Positions 29,813-39,400 of a stretch of DNA of 64,000 nucleotides are shown in pieces. Every line of letters starts with the position of its first letter. Positions within the stretch are counted from its first letter, which is position 1. Both the position numbers and the translations under genes were made by a program. The notes beneath the pieces are model-generated. The model ran no database searches. It was not told the DNA's origin and was given only the letters and a program-made list of their open reading frames with translations. The DNA is taken from NCBI GenBank assembly GCA_017640615.1, contig JAEPQK010000006.1:234777-298776 (forward strand), given 5' to 3'. The DNA comes from Rhizobiaceae bacterium (GTDB lineage: Bacteria > Pseudomonadota > Alphaproteobacteria > Rhizobiales > Rhizobiaceae).

Positions 29813-30637
29813 ATGAGTTTGCCAAGGCCGCGCCGCTTTCGAACACTCTTCATTTCCGACGTGCATTTGGGGTCGAAGCCGGCAAAGGCCGACTATCTCG
29901 TCGATTTCCTGCGACACCATGAGGCCGACACGATCTTTCTGGTCGGCGATATCGTCGATGGCTGGCGGCTCAAGCGATCATGGCACTGGCCGCAAAAGCA
30001 CAATGATGTGGTGCAGAAGCTGCTTCGGCAGGCCCGCAAGGGCACCAAGATCTACTACATCGCCGGCAATCATGACGAGTTCTTGCGCAGCTTTCAGGGC
30101 GTGCATTTCGGCGGTGTGGTGGTGATGGACCGCACCATCCACGAGGCCGCCGACGGCAAGCGCTATCTGGTCATCCATGGCGACCAGTTCGATTCCATCG
30201 TGCATTCGGTGCGCTGGCTCGCCTATCTGGGCGACTTTGCCTATGATGCCTCGATCATCGTCAACCGCATCGTTGCTCGCGCGCGGCGGGTGCTCGGCAT
30301 GCCTTATTGGTCGTTTTCGTCCTGGGCCAAAGTGCGGGTCAAGAAAGCGGTGAACTTCATCAGCGCTTTTCAGGCGCTTGTCGCGGAAGAGGCACGCCGC
30401 AGCGATGTCGATGGCGTGATTTGCGGCCATATCCACCATGCAACGATGGAGGATATCGACGGCATTCGCTACATCAACACCGGCGATTGGGTGGAAAGCT
30501 GCACGGCCGTTGCCGAACATGGTGACGGCTCGATGGAGATACTCCACTGGCGGCAGTTTGCCGGCGCTGAGCAGGAAATCAGCGAGCGACCTCTTGTGCC
30601 GCGCGCTCACGCGCAATCGGAGTATGAGGCGGCCTGA
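29813..30637 (+). CDS. UDP-2,3-diacylglucosamine diphosphatase-like metallophosphoesterase
   Basis: A 274-residue calcineurin-like phosphoesterase. The metal-site motifs appear in order: SDVHLGSKP, VGDIVDGW, GNHDEFLR, VIHGDQFD and GHIHHATM. The overall arrangement is the LpxH-like group annotated as UDP-2,3-diacylglucosamine diphosphatase. Many alphaproteobacteria use LpxI for the lipid A step, and close relatives of this protein are sometimes tied to other glycolipids, so the substrate is uncertain. The ATG at 29813 puts the first metal motif 15 residues in. It converges with the epimerase gene, 8 bp apart. Confidence 0.85.
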   Translation: MSLPRPRRFRTLFISDVHLGSKPAKADYLVDFLRHHEADTIFLVGDIVDGWRLKRSWHWPQKHNDVVQKLLRQARKGTKIYYIAGNHDEFLRSFQGVHFGGVVVMDRTIHEAADGKRYLVIHGDQFDSIVHSVRWLAYLGDFAYDASIIVNRIVARARRVLGMPYWSFSSWAKVRVKKAVNFISAFQALVAEEARRSDVDGVICGHIHHATMEDIDGIRYINTGDWVESCTAVAEHGDGSMEILHWRQFAGAEQEISERPLVPRAHAQSEYEAA

Positions 30638-30645
30638 ACCGCGCT

Positions 30646-31629
30646 CTAGCCCCAGAGCTCGCGATCCGGCGGCGAAACCAGCGAACCGGCATAGGTGAGC
30701 CCCGGTGAACGGTCGCGCGCAAGGAGCAGCGGTCCGTCGAGATCGACATAGTCGGCTTCCTGCGCCAACAGCACCGCCGGCGCCATCGCTAGAGAGGTGC
30801 CGACCATGCAGCCCACCATGACCGAGAAACCCATCCCGTGCGCCTTATCGCGCAGCTCCAAAGCGGCCGTCAGTCCGCCTGTCTTGTCGAGCTTGATGTT
30901 CACCGCGTCGTAAAGACCGGCGAGACGCTCAAGATCGTCGGCCGTGTGAACGCTCTCGTCGGCACAGATCGGCACCGGGTGTGGGATATGCCGCAACAGC
31001 TCATCCTGACCGGCGGGCAGTGGCTGCTCCACCAGGGCGACGTGATACTCGGCGGCGGCCAGAAGGTTGTCGTGGATATTGGCCTCGGTCCAGGCTTCGT
31101 TGGCGTCGAGGATGATGCGGCTGTGAGGCGCGGAACCGGCAACGGCATGAATGCGCGCAATGTCGTCGTCGGAGCCGACCTTGACCTTCAGAAGCGGCCT
31201 GTCTGCATGTGCGCGCGCCTGCACGGCCATCTTGTCGGGGTCGTCCAGCGAGATCGTGAAAGCGGTTGTCACCGGCCGAGGCGGCATGCGGCAAGCACGG
31301 AAATGCGCGCGCTGGCCGCTCAGTTTTGCCTCGAGGTCCCACAGCGCGCAGTCGATTGCATTGCGCGCCGCGCCTGCTTTCATGGCCGACTTGATCTCAT
31401 CGCGGCTAATGCCGTTCACGATATCGGCACGTATGTCCGAAATCATATCGGCAACGCTTTCCAGCGTTTCACCGTAGCGCGCATAAGGCACGCATTCGCC
31501 GCGCCCAGCCGCTCCGGCGTCACCTATGGTGCAGCAAATCACGTCCGCGCTGGATTTTGCGCCGCGCGAGATTGTGAACAGCCCGCTTATCGGAAAACTG
31601 TCGGTCTCGGCAGACAGTTCGCGTGCCAT
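30646..31629 (-). CDS. Enolase-superfamily dipeptide epimerase / possible N-acetyl-D-Glu racemase DgcA
   Basis: A 327-residue enzyme of the muconate-lactonizing/dipeptide epimerase branch. The acid-base Lys pair is in PLLKVKVG, metal ligands are in ILDANEAW, VEQPLP and CADES, and the second base lies in NIKLDKTGG. L-Ala-D/L-Glu epimerases recycle murein peptides; rhizobial members of this length are also described as the racemase DgcA of a D-glutamate pathway. No dgcN partner gene is adjacent, so I leave the choice open. It is divergent from the MCE transport operon. Confidence 0.87.
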   Translation of the reverse strand: MARELSAETDSFPISGLFTISRGAKSSADVICCTIGDAGAAGRGECVPYARYGETLESVADMISDIRADIVNGISRDEIKSAMKAGAARNAIDCALWDLEAKLSGQRAHFRACRMPPRPVTTAFTISLDDPDKMAVQARAHADRPLLKVKVGSDDDIARIHAVAGSAPHSRIILDANEAWTEANIHDNLLAAAEYHVALVEQPLPAGQDELLRHIPHPVPICADESVHTADDLERLAGLYDAVNIKLDKTGGLTAALELRDKAHGMGFSVMVGCMVGTSLAMAPAVLLAQEADYVDLDGPLLLARDRSPGLTYAGSLVSPPDRELWG

Positions 31630-31686
31630 CAGCTTGCCTTCTATTCCGTTTCCAACTGTGTGCGCTTTGCTCTAAGAGAACAGCCC

Positions 31687-32868
31687 ATGTTCACCAATGG
31701 ACAAGATGGCGCAAGCGCAGCGTTGCCCGATATTACTCCGCCGACACTGGAAATCAGCCGGGCAGGCGGCGCGGTCGATATTCGCCTTGCCGGGGCGTGG
31801 ACGACGACCATGGTCGCGACCGTGGACGAAGAAATGCGTGCACTTGAGGCAGAACCTGGCGCTGGCACGCTCAGGCTTGATCTGTCAGGCATCGAGCGTA
31901 TCGACACGGCCGGTGCCTGGCTAATTCACCGGCTGGCCGCAGCCCTGGAGGAAAGGGACGTCAAAGTCGCGCTCGACGGCGTCCACGACGATACGAACAT
32001 CCTGCTTCAGGCGATCGATGCGGCGGAAGAACGCGGTAATTCTGAACCCGAAAAGCCACGCCGCTGGTCTCCACTCGATGTCGTCGAATCGGTTGGCCGT
32101 GCAGTCTTTGATGTGCGCGGTGACATGATGGCCAGCCTCAACATTCTGGGCGCCACCATTCGTGGCGCGCAGATGAAGCTGGGGCGCAAACACGCCGTCA
32201 ATCCCGCCGCCGTCGCCACTCATATCCAGCGCATGGGCATCGGCGCGGTACCGGTGATCGTGCTGATGTCCTTCATCGTCGGTGCAATCATCGCACAGCA
32301 GGGCGCGTTCCAGCTTCGTTTCTTCGGCGCCGAGATCTTCGTGGTCGATCTGGTCGGTATTCTCGTGCTGCGTGAGCTTGGCGTGCTGATGACGGCGATC
32401 ATGATCGCCGGCCGTTCGGGTAGTGCGATCACCGCTGAAATCGGCTCCATGAAGATGCGCGAGGAAGTGGACGCGCTCACCGTGATCGGCCTCAACCCGA
32501 TCGGGGTGCTGGTGTTTCCGCGGCTCGTCGCGCTGATCGTCGCCATTCCCTGCCTCACCATCATTGCCAATTTCGCGGCTCTCGGCGGCGCGATGGTGAT
32601 TGCGCAATACTATTCGGGCATCACGCCTTATGCCTTCATCGACCGGCTACAGGCCGGCATCGACCTGACCACTGTGTTTGCAGGCCTGATCAAGGCACCG
32701 TTCATGGCCCTCATCATCGGCATTATCGCCTCGGTGGAAGGCATGAAGGTGGAAGGCAGCGCGGAATCGCTCGGCACTCATGTCACGGCTGCCGTGGTCA
32801 AATCCATCTTCGTCGTCATCGTGGTCGATGGTTTCTTCGCCATCTTCTACGCGGCCATCGATTTCTGA
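31687..32868 (+). CDS. MlaE-type ABC permease with fused N-terminal STAS domain
   Basis: A 393-residue inner-membrane permease of the MCE lipid-transport family. Residues 20-110 are a STAS domain (DIRLAGAWTT, LRLDLSGIERIDTAGAW), the role played by separate MlaB in E. coli. The rest is a MlaE domain with about five to six helices, including the signature GRSGSAITAEIGSMKMREEVDAL. The system moves phospholipid or hydrophobic substrate between inner and outer membrane. The frame is open far upstream on top of the epimerase gene, but the ATG at 31687 is the sensible start. First gene of a four-gene operon. Confidence 0.93.
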   Translation: MFTNGQDGASAALPDITPPTLEISRAGGAVDIRLAGAWTTTMVATVDEEMRALEAEPGAGTLRLDLSGIERIDTAGAWLIHRLAAALEERDVKVALDGVHDDTNILLQAIDAAEERGNSEPEKPRRWSPLDVVESVGRAVFDVRGDMMASLNILGATIRGAQMKLGRKHAVNPAAVATHIQRMGIGAVPVIVLMSFIVGAIIAQQGAFQLRFFGAEIFVVDLVGILVLRELGVLMTAIMIAGRSGSAITAEIGSMKMREEVDALTVIGLNPIGVLVFPRLVALIVAIPCLTIIANFAALGGAMVIAQYYSGITPYAFIDRLQAGIDLTTVFAGLIKAPFMALIIGIIASVEGMKVEGSAESLGTHVTAAVVKSIFVVIVVDGFFAIFYAAIDF

Positions 32869-32879
32869 TCGGCGTGCGC

Positions 32880-33707
32880 ATGACGACAGGAGAAATTACT
32901 TCGGAAAACAAGACGAACGGTGCCGCGCATCCGCGCGAAGCACTGATTTCCGCTCGGGACGTAACAGTAGGATTCGGCGACAAGCTGGTGCTGGAAGACC
33001 TGTCGCTGGATGTCTATCGCGGCGAAATTCTGGGCTTCGTGGGCGCTTCCGGCGCCGGCAAGTCAGTGTTGCTGCGCACCGTTCTCGGCCTGGTCAAAAA
33101 GCAATCCGGTACCATTGAGCTTTTCGGCGTCGATGTGGACGAGGCATCTGAAGATGCGCGACTGGCCATGGATATGCGCATGGGCGTGCTTTTCCAGCAC
33201 GGCGCGTTGTTTTCCTCGCTCACAGTGATTGAGAACATTCAGGTGCCGATGCGCGAATACCTTGAGCTGCCGCGCATGCTGATGAACGAGCTTGCCATGC
33301 TCAAGATCGAACTTGTCGGTCTGCCACGCGATGCAGCCCACAAGATGCCGCACCAGCTTTCGGGCGGCATGATCAAGCGCGCGGCCCTCGCACGTGCGCT
33401 GGCGCTCGACCCAGATGTTGTCTTCCTCGACGAGCCGACCTCCGGTCTCGATCCCATAGGTGCTGCCGAGTTTGACGAACTGGTCGGCAAGCTGCGCGAT
33501 ACGATGGGGCTGACCGTTTATATGGTGACCCACGATCTCGACAGCCTGTTCTCAGTATGCGACCGAATCGCGGTACTTGGTCAGAAGAAAGTCCTGGTGG
33601 CGGGGACGATCGACGACATGCTGGCCAATGACGATCCGTGGGTGCGGTCATATTTTCGCGGCAAGCGTGCGCGACAGATCGATACGTCGCCCCAAAAACG
33701 AGGCTAA
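32880..33707 (+). CDS. MlaF-type ABC transporter ATP-binding protein
   Basis: A 275-residue ATPase powering the MCE transporter. It has Walker A GASGAGKSVLLR, a Q-loop in VLFQHGALFSS, the signature LSGGMIKRAALARALA, Walker B VVFLDEPTSGLDP and the switch His in VTHDLDS. Its start lies 11 bp after the permease stop; a GTG two codons upstream (32874) is also possible. The substrate-binding MlaD-type gene follows 6 bp after its stop. Confidence 0.94.
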   Translation: MTTGEITSENKTNGAAHPREALISARDVTVGFGDKLVLEDLSLDVYRGEILGFVGASGAGKSVLLRTVLGLVKKQSGTIELFGVDVDEASEDARLAMDMRMGVLFQHGALFSSLTVIENIQVPMREYLELPRMLMNELAMLKIELVGLPRDAAHKMPHQLSGGMIKRAALARALALDPDVVFLDEPTSGLDPIGAAEFDELVGKLRDTMGLTVYMVTHDLDSLFSVCDRIAVLGQKKVLVAGTIDDMLANDDPWVRSYFRGKRARQIDTSPQKRG

Positions 33708-33713
33708 GGCTGC

Positions 33714-35087
33714 ATGGAAACCCGTGCCAACTATATTGCTGTCGGCTTCTTCACCTTCGTGGCGATCCTGGCCGCGTTCGGTTTCGTCTACTGGACGGCG
33801 GGCGGCATAGAGCGCGGCGAGACCGTGCAGCTTCGCGTGCGGATTCCGGGGTCGGCCTCAGGCCTCGGACGCGGCAGCGCGGTGCTTTTTAACGGCGTGA
33901 AGGTTGGCGATGTGCGCCGCGTCTATATCGACATCAACAACCCGGCGGTGGCGATCGCCGATGCCGAAGTCGATCGGCTGACGCCGATCACGCGCTCCAC
34001 CAAGGCCGACATCGGCCTGGCTGGCCTGACCGGGCAGGCCAACATCGAGCTTGCAGGCGGCAAGGTAGACGAACCCAATATCCTGCAGGAGGCCGAGGAA
34101 AGAGGCGAAATCGCGCAGATCACGGCCGATCCCTCCGCCGTTACGAACCTCCTCCAGTCGGCCCAGTCGATCCTGGAGCGCGCCGACAGTGTAGTCGGGC
34201 AGCTCGAACAGTTCGTTGGCGAAGCGCGCGAGCCGCTTATCGAGACGGTCGAGAATGTGCGCGATTTCAGCGATGCCCTCGCAGCGAATTCCGAGGGCGT
34301 GGAAGCGTTTCTGGCAAATGTCGGCAAGCTCTCCGACACGATTGGAAGCGTTTCGGATCAGCTCTCCAGTACATTGTCGGCAGCTGAGGAGCTGGTGCGA
34401 GCGGTCGACAAGGAGCGAGTTACCTCGATCGTCGACAATGTCGACGCCACGACCCGGAACATTCGAGAGGCGACGGCCGAGATCGACAAGGTCGTGGACG
34501 GCGTGAATCAAGCCGTCGCCTCGATCAACGATTTTGCCTCCGATGCGACCGGTATGATCGACAAGGCGAACAAAGTTCTCGATGGTGTCGATCCTGCAAC
34601 AGTGCGTACCGCACTCACCAATTTCGAGCAGGCGAGCACGACCATCAACAACGCCGTGAACGACGTTGCGAAGGTCACCGACCGCATCGGCCAGCGCGCG
34701 GACGACGTCGATCAATTCATCACCGACGCACAGCAGCTTGCGAGCCGCCTCAACCAGGCTTCGGTGCGGGTCGATGGCGTACTTCAAAAGATCGATTCCC
34801 TGCTGGGGTCCGAGGAAACCGGCACTTTGGTGGCTGATGCGAGCGCAACGCTGAAGTCGTTCCGCGAGGTTGCAGACACACTCAATTCGCGTATCGGCAC
34901 GATCACCGACGGGCTCGCGCGGTTCTCGGGGCAGGGGCTGCGCGACGTTGAAGGGCTCATTCAGGACGGCCGACGCGCCATTCAGCGCATTGAGGCCGCC
35001 ATCAGCGAGATCAGCCGCAACCCGCAGCGCATCATTACGGGCGGAGACGGCACCGTGCGCCAGTTCGACGGTCGCGCCCGGCGTTGA
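33714..35087 (+). CDS. MlaD family MCE protein
   Basis: A 457-residue substrate-binding component anchored by one N-terminal helix (ANYIAVGFFTFVAILAAFGFV). The MCE domain follows, about residues 40-115, with GLGRGSAVLFNGVKVGDV and GLAGLTGQANIEL. The remaining 300 residues are a long alpha-helical coiled region with repeating Asp/Ala/Val patterns, longer than E. coli MlaD. It could reach across the periplasm as a tube or tether, as in longer MCE proteins. It belongs to the operon with the permease, the ATPase and a lipoprotein. Confidence 0.92.
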   Translation: METRANYIAVGFFTFVAILAAFGFVYWTAGGIERGETVQLRVRIPGSASGLGRGSAVLFNGVKVGDVRRVYIDINNPAVAIADAEVDRLTPITRSTKADIGLAGLTGQANIELAGGKVDEPNILQEAEERGEIAQITADPSAVTNLLQSAQSILERADSVVGQLEQFVGEAREPLIETVENVRDFSDALAANSEGVEAFLANVGKLSDTIGSVSDQLSSTLSAAEELVRAVDKERVTSIVDNVDATTRNIREATAEIDKVVDGVNQAVASINDFASDATGMIDKANKVLDGVDPATVRTALTNFEQASTTINNAVNDVAKVTDRIGQRADDVDQFITDAQQLASRLNQASVRVDGVLQKIDSLLGSEETGTLVADASATLKSFREVADTLNSRIGTITDGLARFSGQGLRDVEGLIQDGRRAIQRIEAAISEISRNPQRIITGGDGTVRQFDGRARR

Positions 35088-35200
35088 CTTTGGCCGCGTC
35101 CGGCACCAAGAAATATGTCAGAAGATGAATAATTCCGGTCGTTTGCCGGATTGTGTTGCCGGTAGTGCGGTATTGCGCGTTGGCGAGGGCGAGGGAACAG

Positions 35201-35800
35201 TTGAACGCTTTGCGGAGCTTTGTGGCGGCGGCCACTATCCTGAGCCTTTTGACCGGCTGCGCGCTGATTGGAAACAGCACAGAGCCGCTCGACACCTATG
35301 AACTGAGCGCTGCCGCGCCGTCCGGAACAGGTGGGCGCTCCACGCGCCGCCAGCTGCTGGTCGCCGAGCCGAGTGCGCTCAAATCGCTCGATAGCGAAAA
35401 CATCGTCGTGAAACCCACCGCCGGCACGCTCCAGTATCTTGCCGGCGCGCAGTGGGCCGACAGGCTGCCGCGTGTCGTTCAGGCTCGTCTTGTCGAGACG
35501 CTGCAGCTTTCAGGCCGCGTCGGCGGCGTCGGCAAGCCGGGCGAAGGGCTGGCGATCGACTATCAGATCATCGTCGAGATCAGGTCGTTCGACATTCGCC
35601 TTTATGGCGGAGATCGCGCCGAGGTGAGCCTCTATGTGAAGGTTCTCAACGACCGCAACGGCGTGGTGCGGGCGGGGCGTCTCTTCACCGCCAATGCGCC
35701 TGTCGGCGGCAGCGGCAACGATGCCTTTGTCGATGCGCTCGATCGCGCATTCGGTATTGCCGCGCGCGATATCGTCGACTGGACACTTTCTATCGTCTGA
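35201..35800 (+). CDS. ABC-type transport auxiliary lipoprotein (PqiC-like)
   Basis: A 199-residue outer-membrane-type lipoprotein. The TTG start at 35201, with GAGGGA a few bases before it, gives the signal MNALRSFVAAATILSLLTGC with the lipidated Cys at residue 20. An earlier in-frame start would bury this signal behind 16 extra residues. The mature part matches PqiC/DUF330-type partners of MCE systems (LDTYELSAA, VVKPTAGTLQYLAGAQWADRLP). It likely docks the MlaD-type protein at the outer membrane. It is the last gene of the operon and is followed by a hairpin. Confidence 0.88.
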   Translation: MNALRSFVAAATILSLLTGCALIGNSTEPLDTYELSAAAPSGTGGRSTRRQLLVAEPSALKSLDSENIVVKPTAGTLQYLAGAQWADRLPRVVQARLVETLQLSGRVGGVGKPGEGLAIDYQIIVEIRSFDIRLYGGDRAEVSLYVKVLNDRNGVVRAGRLFTANAPVGGSGNDAFVDALDRAFGIAARDIVDWTLSIV

Positions 35801-35830
35801 AAATGAAACGGCGGCCTCAGCGGCCGCCGG
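35800..35830 (-). terminator. Hairpin terminator in the convergent gap, mainly for the Gly/Ser-rich gene
   Basis: The stem CGGCGGCC/GGCCGCCG has a five-base loop. On the reverse strand it is followed by TTTCATTTT, which suits termination of the gene ending at 35839. It may also stop the MCE operon reading from the left, though that side has no T run. Confidence 0.6.
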
Positions 35831-35838
35831 TATCAGGT

Positions 35839-36342
35839 CTATTCGGCGTTTTCCGCATAGGCGGATGTCGCCTGCCGGTAGGCGTCCGTGTCTTCGGTCG
35901 GACGGTCGAACAGCGAATAGGCGCTGACCTCGTCGACCTGCCGCATGGAAGCGACGAGCGACATGATGCGGGCCGTGGCCTGCATGGCAATAGCGGCCTC
36001 ACGATCCGCATTCACATCCGCAGCTGCCGAACTGTATTCCCGCGCGGCGCCAACTTCGTAGTCGTCCGCCGGCTTGGCAGCGGTCATATAGCCCTGCGAA
36101 GATACGCCGCCGGCCGAACCGTACGATGAACCGGCCGACCCACCGCCGCCAGACTGCGTGTTGCCGCCGCTGGTGCCGGAGTTGGCGGGCTGCGATGCCC
36201 CGCCGGTTGAGCCGGACGAACCGGTGTTTTCGCCTGTGCCTGTCTGGCTGCTTTCTTCGCTGCCGCCACTGGAGGACGGCGGCTGCGAGTTCCCTGATCC
36301 CTGGCCACCAAATGGGCCAGGCAATGCATTTCCGATTATCAT
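35839..36342 (-). CDS. Hypothetical Gly/Ser-rich protein
   Basis: I do not recognise this 167-residue protein. Residues 10-85 are a low-complexity Gly/Ser/Thr/Gln region. Residues 90-167 look ordinary and helical (REAAIAMQATARIMSLVASMRQ). The start has a good ribosome site, GGGGAG six bases before ATG on the reverse strand, and a hairpin follows the stop, so I think it is expressed. No signal peptide is visible. It lies between the MCE operon and the giant coiled-coil gene, and has its own transcript because a hairpin separates it from the latter. Confidence 0.55.
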   Translation of the reverse strand: MIIGNALPGPFGGQGSGNSQPPSSSGGSEESSQTGTGENTGSSGSTGGASQPANSGTSGGNTQSGGGGSAGSSYGSAGGVSSQGYMTAAKPADDYEVGAAREYSSAAADVNADREAAIAMQATARIMSLVASMRQVDEVSAYSLFDRPTEDTDAYRQATSAYAENAE

Positions 36343-36408
36343 GATCTGCTCCCCAACCTTACGTATGGTCAGGTTTGTAGCAGGCAGATATTTCGATGAA
36401 GCTCATTG

Positions 36409-36443
36409 AAACCAGCGCAATTAGTTCAAATTGCGCTGGTTTT
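36409..36443 (-). terminator. Hairpin terminator after the giant coiled-coil gene
   Basis: A near-perfect 14-bp stem, AAACCAGCGCAATT paired with AATTGCGCTGGTTT, surrounds a short loop, 8 bp after the stop of the 1463-residue gene. On the reverse strand the stem ends in GGTTT and then CAATG, so the T tract is short. The stem itself is strong. Confidence 0.65.
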
Positions 36444-36450
36444 TGTTGTC

Positions 36451-39400
36451 CTACCGCAGACGCCCGGCCGCGTGCGCCAGCATGGTGTAGACCTTGCCGG
36501 TGTCGGAGGAGAGATAGGTCTGGGTCATCATGTTGTCGCGGTCGTTGGTCGAGACATCCTCGAGCAGCTTTTCGAAATCCACACAGTAGCGGTCGACTGC
36601 CGTGCGGAAGTCGCCGTCGCTTTGATATTTGCGGCGGATTTCGTCGAAAGTCTGCTGACCCTTGAGCGTGTAAAGACGGCGCGTGAAAACATTGCGTTCG
36701 CCGCGGCGATAGCGCTCCCACAGCTCGATCGCGGCATCATGATCGATCGCGCGGGCGATATCGACCGAGAGCGAGTTCAGCGACTCCACGACATGGAGCG
36801 GCGAGCGGTTGCCATTGCTCTGTCTTGCGGCAGGGGCTTCCGCAGCCGGTGCGTCCTCACGCGAAGCGCCGCGCAGCAGGTCGCTGACCCAACCGCCTGA
36901 GGGCTGCTGTGTCGCAGAGGCCGGCTCACGGCGCTTGGTGGCCGTTTCGCCGCCGCCACGAGCCGGTTCAGGCGCGGGACGCTCTGCGCGCGGGAGTTCA
37001 GGCGCGGAGCGTGCGGGCTGGGCTGCACGCTGTGGCTGCGACGGGCGCGGGTTGCGCGGCGCGGGCTCGGCATTGTCCGACGCATCGAGCATACGGCCGG
37101 AGCGCGCCACGATGTCGGAAAGCTCCTTCAGCGCGTTGATCTGCTCGCTGACTGCGCGGCGCATGGCCGAGGTCGACTCGCGTGTCTCTTCCGGCAGTTC
37201 GAACACACCGCGCTTGATCTCGGCGCGGGTGTTTTCAAGCTCGGAGCGGATCACTTCGGCGGTGCGGCGCAGTTCCGAGGTGGCGTCGCTGAAGCGGGTT
37301 GAAGCCGATTCCACCACATCCGCGATCATGCCGCGCAGCTCCTCTGTTGAAGAGCGGGTACGGCCTTCGGCGCGGTCGATCGTGCCTTCGATAAGGGTCT
37401 CGAAATTGCGCATGATGCGCTCGATATCCTCGGACTTCTTGACCAGACCCACCGAGAGCTCTTCAAGTGCCTGCTGCCGCTCGTCGAGCGTGGAAGCGAG
37501 GTTGGCCTGCGCCGAGCCGAGCAGATTGGAGGCCGACGCCAGCAGCTTGCCATGCTCGTCGAACTTCGTGGCGATCGAGGACACATCTTTGAGCGTGCTG
37601 GAGGAAAGCTCCGTCAGCCTGCTGGCATTGGTGTCGATCAGGCGCGCAGAGCTTGCGAAGGACTGCGCGGCCTTTTCCGCTGTCGAGGCAAAGCCCTGGG
37701 TCGAGTCTGCCAGTTTGGTATCGACGGCGCCAAGGTTGACGTTGGCCATGTCGATCAGTTCGCCAAGCTTGGAGTTCGATGCCGAAAGGCGGTCGATAAG
37801 GTCGCTGACACCTTCCACGAGGCCGGTCTTGGCACCTTCCACGGCGGTCAGGGTCTCGGCAGTGCGGTTGGCGAGTGCGTTGACAAGCGCAACGCTTTCG
37901 GCGCGCAGTCGCTCGGTTGCCTGCTGCGTGGCGTTTTCCAGATTGCGCTGCAATTCGCCGCCGCTCTGCGCGAAACGCTCGACCAGCGGACGGGCCGTCT
38001 TGTCGAGAATTTCCGCGATATCGGCCGAGCGCGCAGAGAGCATCTCGTTGAGCTCACGGGTCCGCTCCGCGATGGTACGGGTGGCGGCATCGGTGCGTTC
38101 GGTGATGTCGCTGCCGGCATCTGCGAAGGTCTCGGTGATTGAGTTGGCGCGCGAGATAAGGCGCGCCTCGGTCTGCAGCACCTGCTCGTGCAGCTTTTCG
38201 CCGATCTGGTTGGTACCGGCGGTGAGGCGGGTTTCCGCTTCCGTCAGGCCCTCGTTGAGGCGGCTGACGAGCGAATCCGTTCCACCCGCGATGCGCTTGT
38301 CGGCATCGGCCAGCGATTCCGTGATCTGGCGGGCGCGCTCTTCGAGTTCCGCCGACGTCTGGTGAGTGCGCGCGATGATGCGCTGGTCGACGTCGTCGAA
38401 GGTCCTCTCGGCCTGCTGGCTGATCGTGGAGGTGATTTCGAGCACCTTGTCGCGCAGCGAGCCAGCCACGACACCGGCGCTGTTTTCAAGTGCCTTGCGT
38501 ACGTTGTCGACACCAGCCCCGAGGGCCGTTTCCATCGTGCGGGTGCGCTCTTCGATGATGCCGGACTGACGGCCGAACGCTTCCTCGATGCGGCTGATAT
38601 TGGATGCGACGTCGTCGCCGATTTCCTTCTGGCGGTCAGCCAGCGACATGACGTGCTGGGCAATCGCGTTGTCGAGGTCGGCGCGGCGTTCGGAAAGCTG
38701 GCCGATGTCCTTCTCGAGTGCGGCCGAAACCTCCTGGCGGCTGTGCGAAAGCATGCCGGCGAACCGGTTGGTGTGCTCCGACAGCGTTGCAATATCCTTG
38801 TCGAGCGAGGCCGAAACCTGCTCGCGATTGGATGCCAGAATGCGGGCCAGGTCGCCGGCGCGTTCGTGGAGTTGCGCCATATCCTTTTCCAGTGTCGCGG
38901 AAATCTTCTCGCGGTTGGTCGCCAGAATGCCCGTCAGTTCGCCAGCGCGCTCGGTGAGCTGTGCCATGTCGCGTTCGAGCGTCGAGGAAATCTTGTCCCG
39001 ATTTTCGGCCAGAACATTCGTGAGTTGGCCGGCGCGTTCCGCCAACTGAGCCATATCGCGCTCGAGGGCAGACGAAACCTCGTCGCGGTTCTTGGCCAGG
39101 ATACCGGTCAAGTCGCCGGCGCGTTCCACGAGCTGTGCCATATCGCGTTCCAGCGCAGCCGAAATCTGTTCGCGGTTCTCTGCCAGAACGCCGGAGAAAT
39201 GGTTGGCGCGCTCGGCGAGCTGGGCATAGTCCTGCTCGAGCGTTGCGGTGACCTGTCCGCGGCCTTCCATCAGGCGGGCCGTGAACTCCTGGGCACGCTC
39301 ATCAAGCAGCGAGGAGGTCGACATGATCAGCTCGGCCATGTCGGTGCCGATCTTGGCTTTGCCTTCGTTGATGACCGCCGCAATGTCCTGACGCGCATCG

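Noticed and set aside
30838..31686. 283-codon upstream extension of the MlaE-type permease
   Set aside because: It lies antisense to the well-supported epimerase gene, and the residues resemble no domain; the ATG at 31687 begins the real protein.
38690..39260. CRISPR-like regular repeats
   Set aside because: The 87-bp units are contiguous, coding and in frame, with no unique spacers between repeats.
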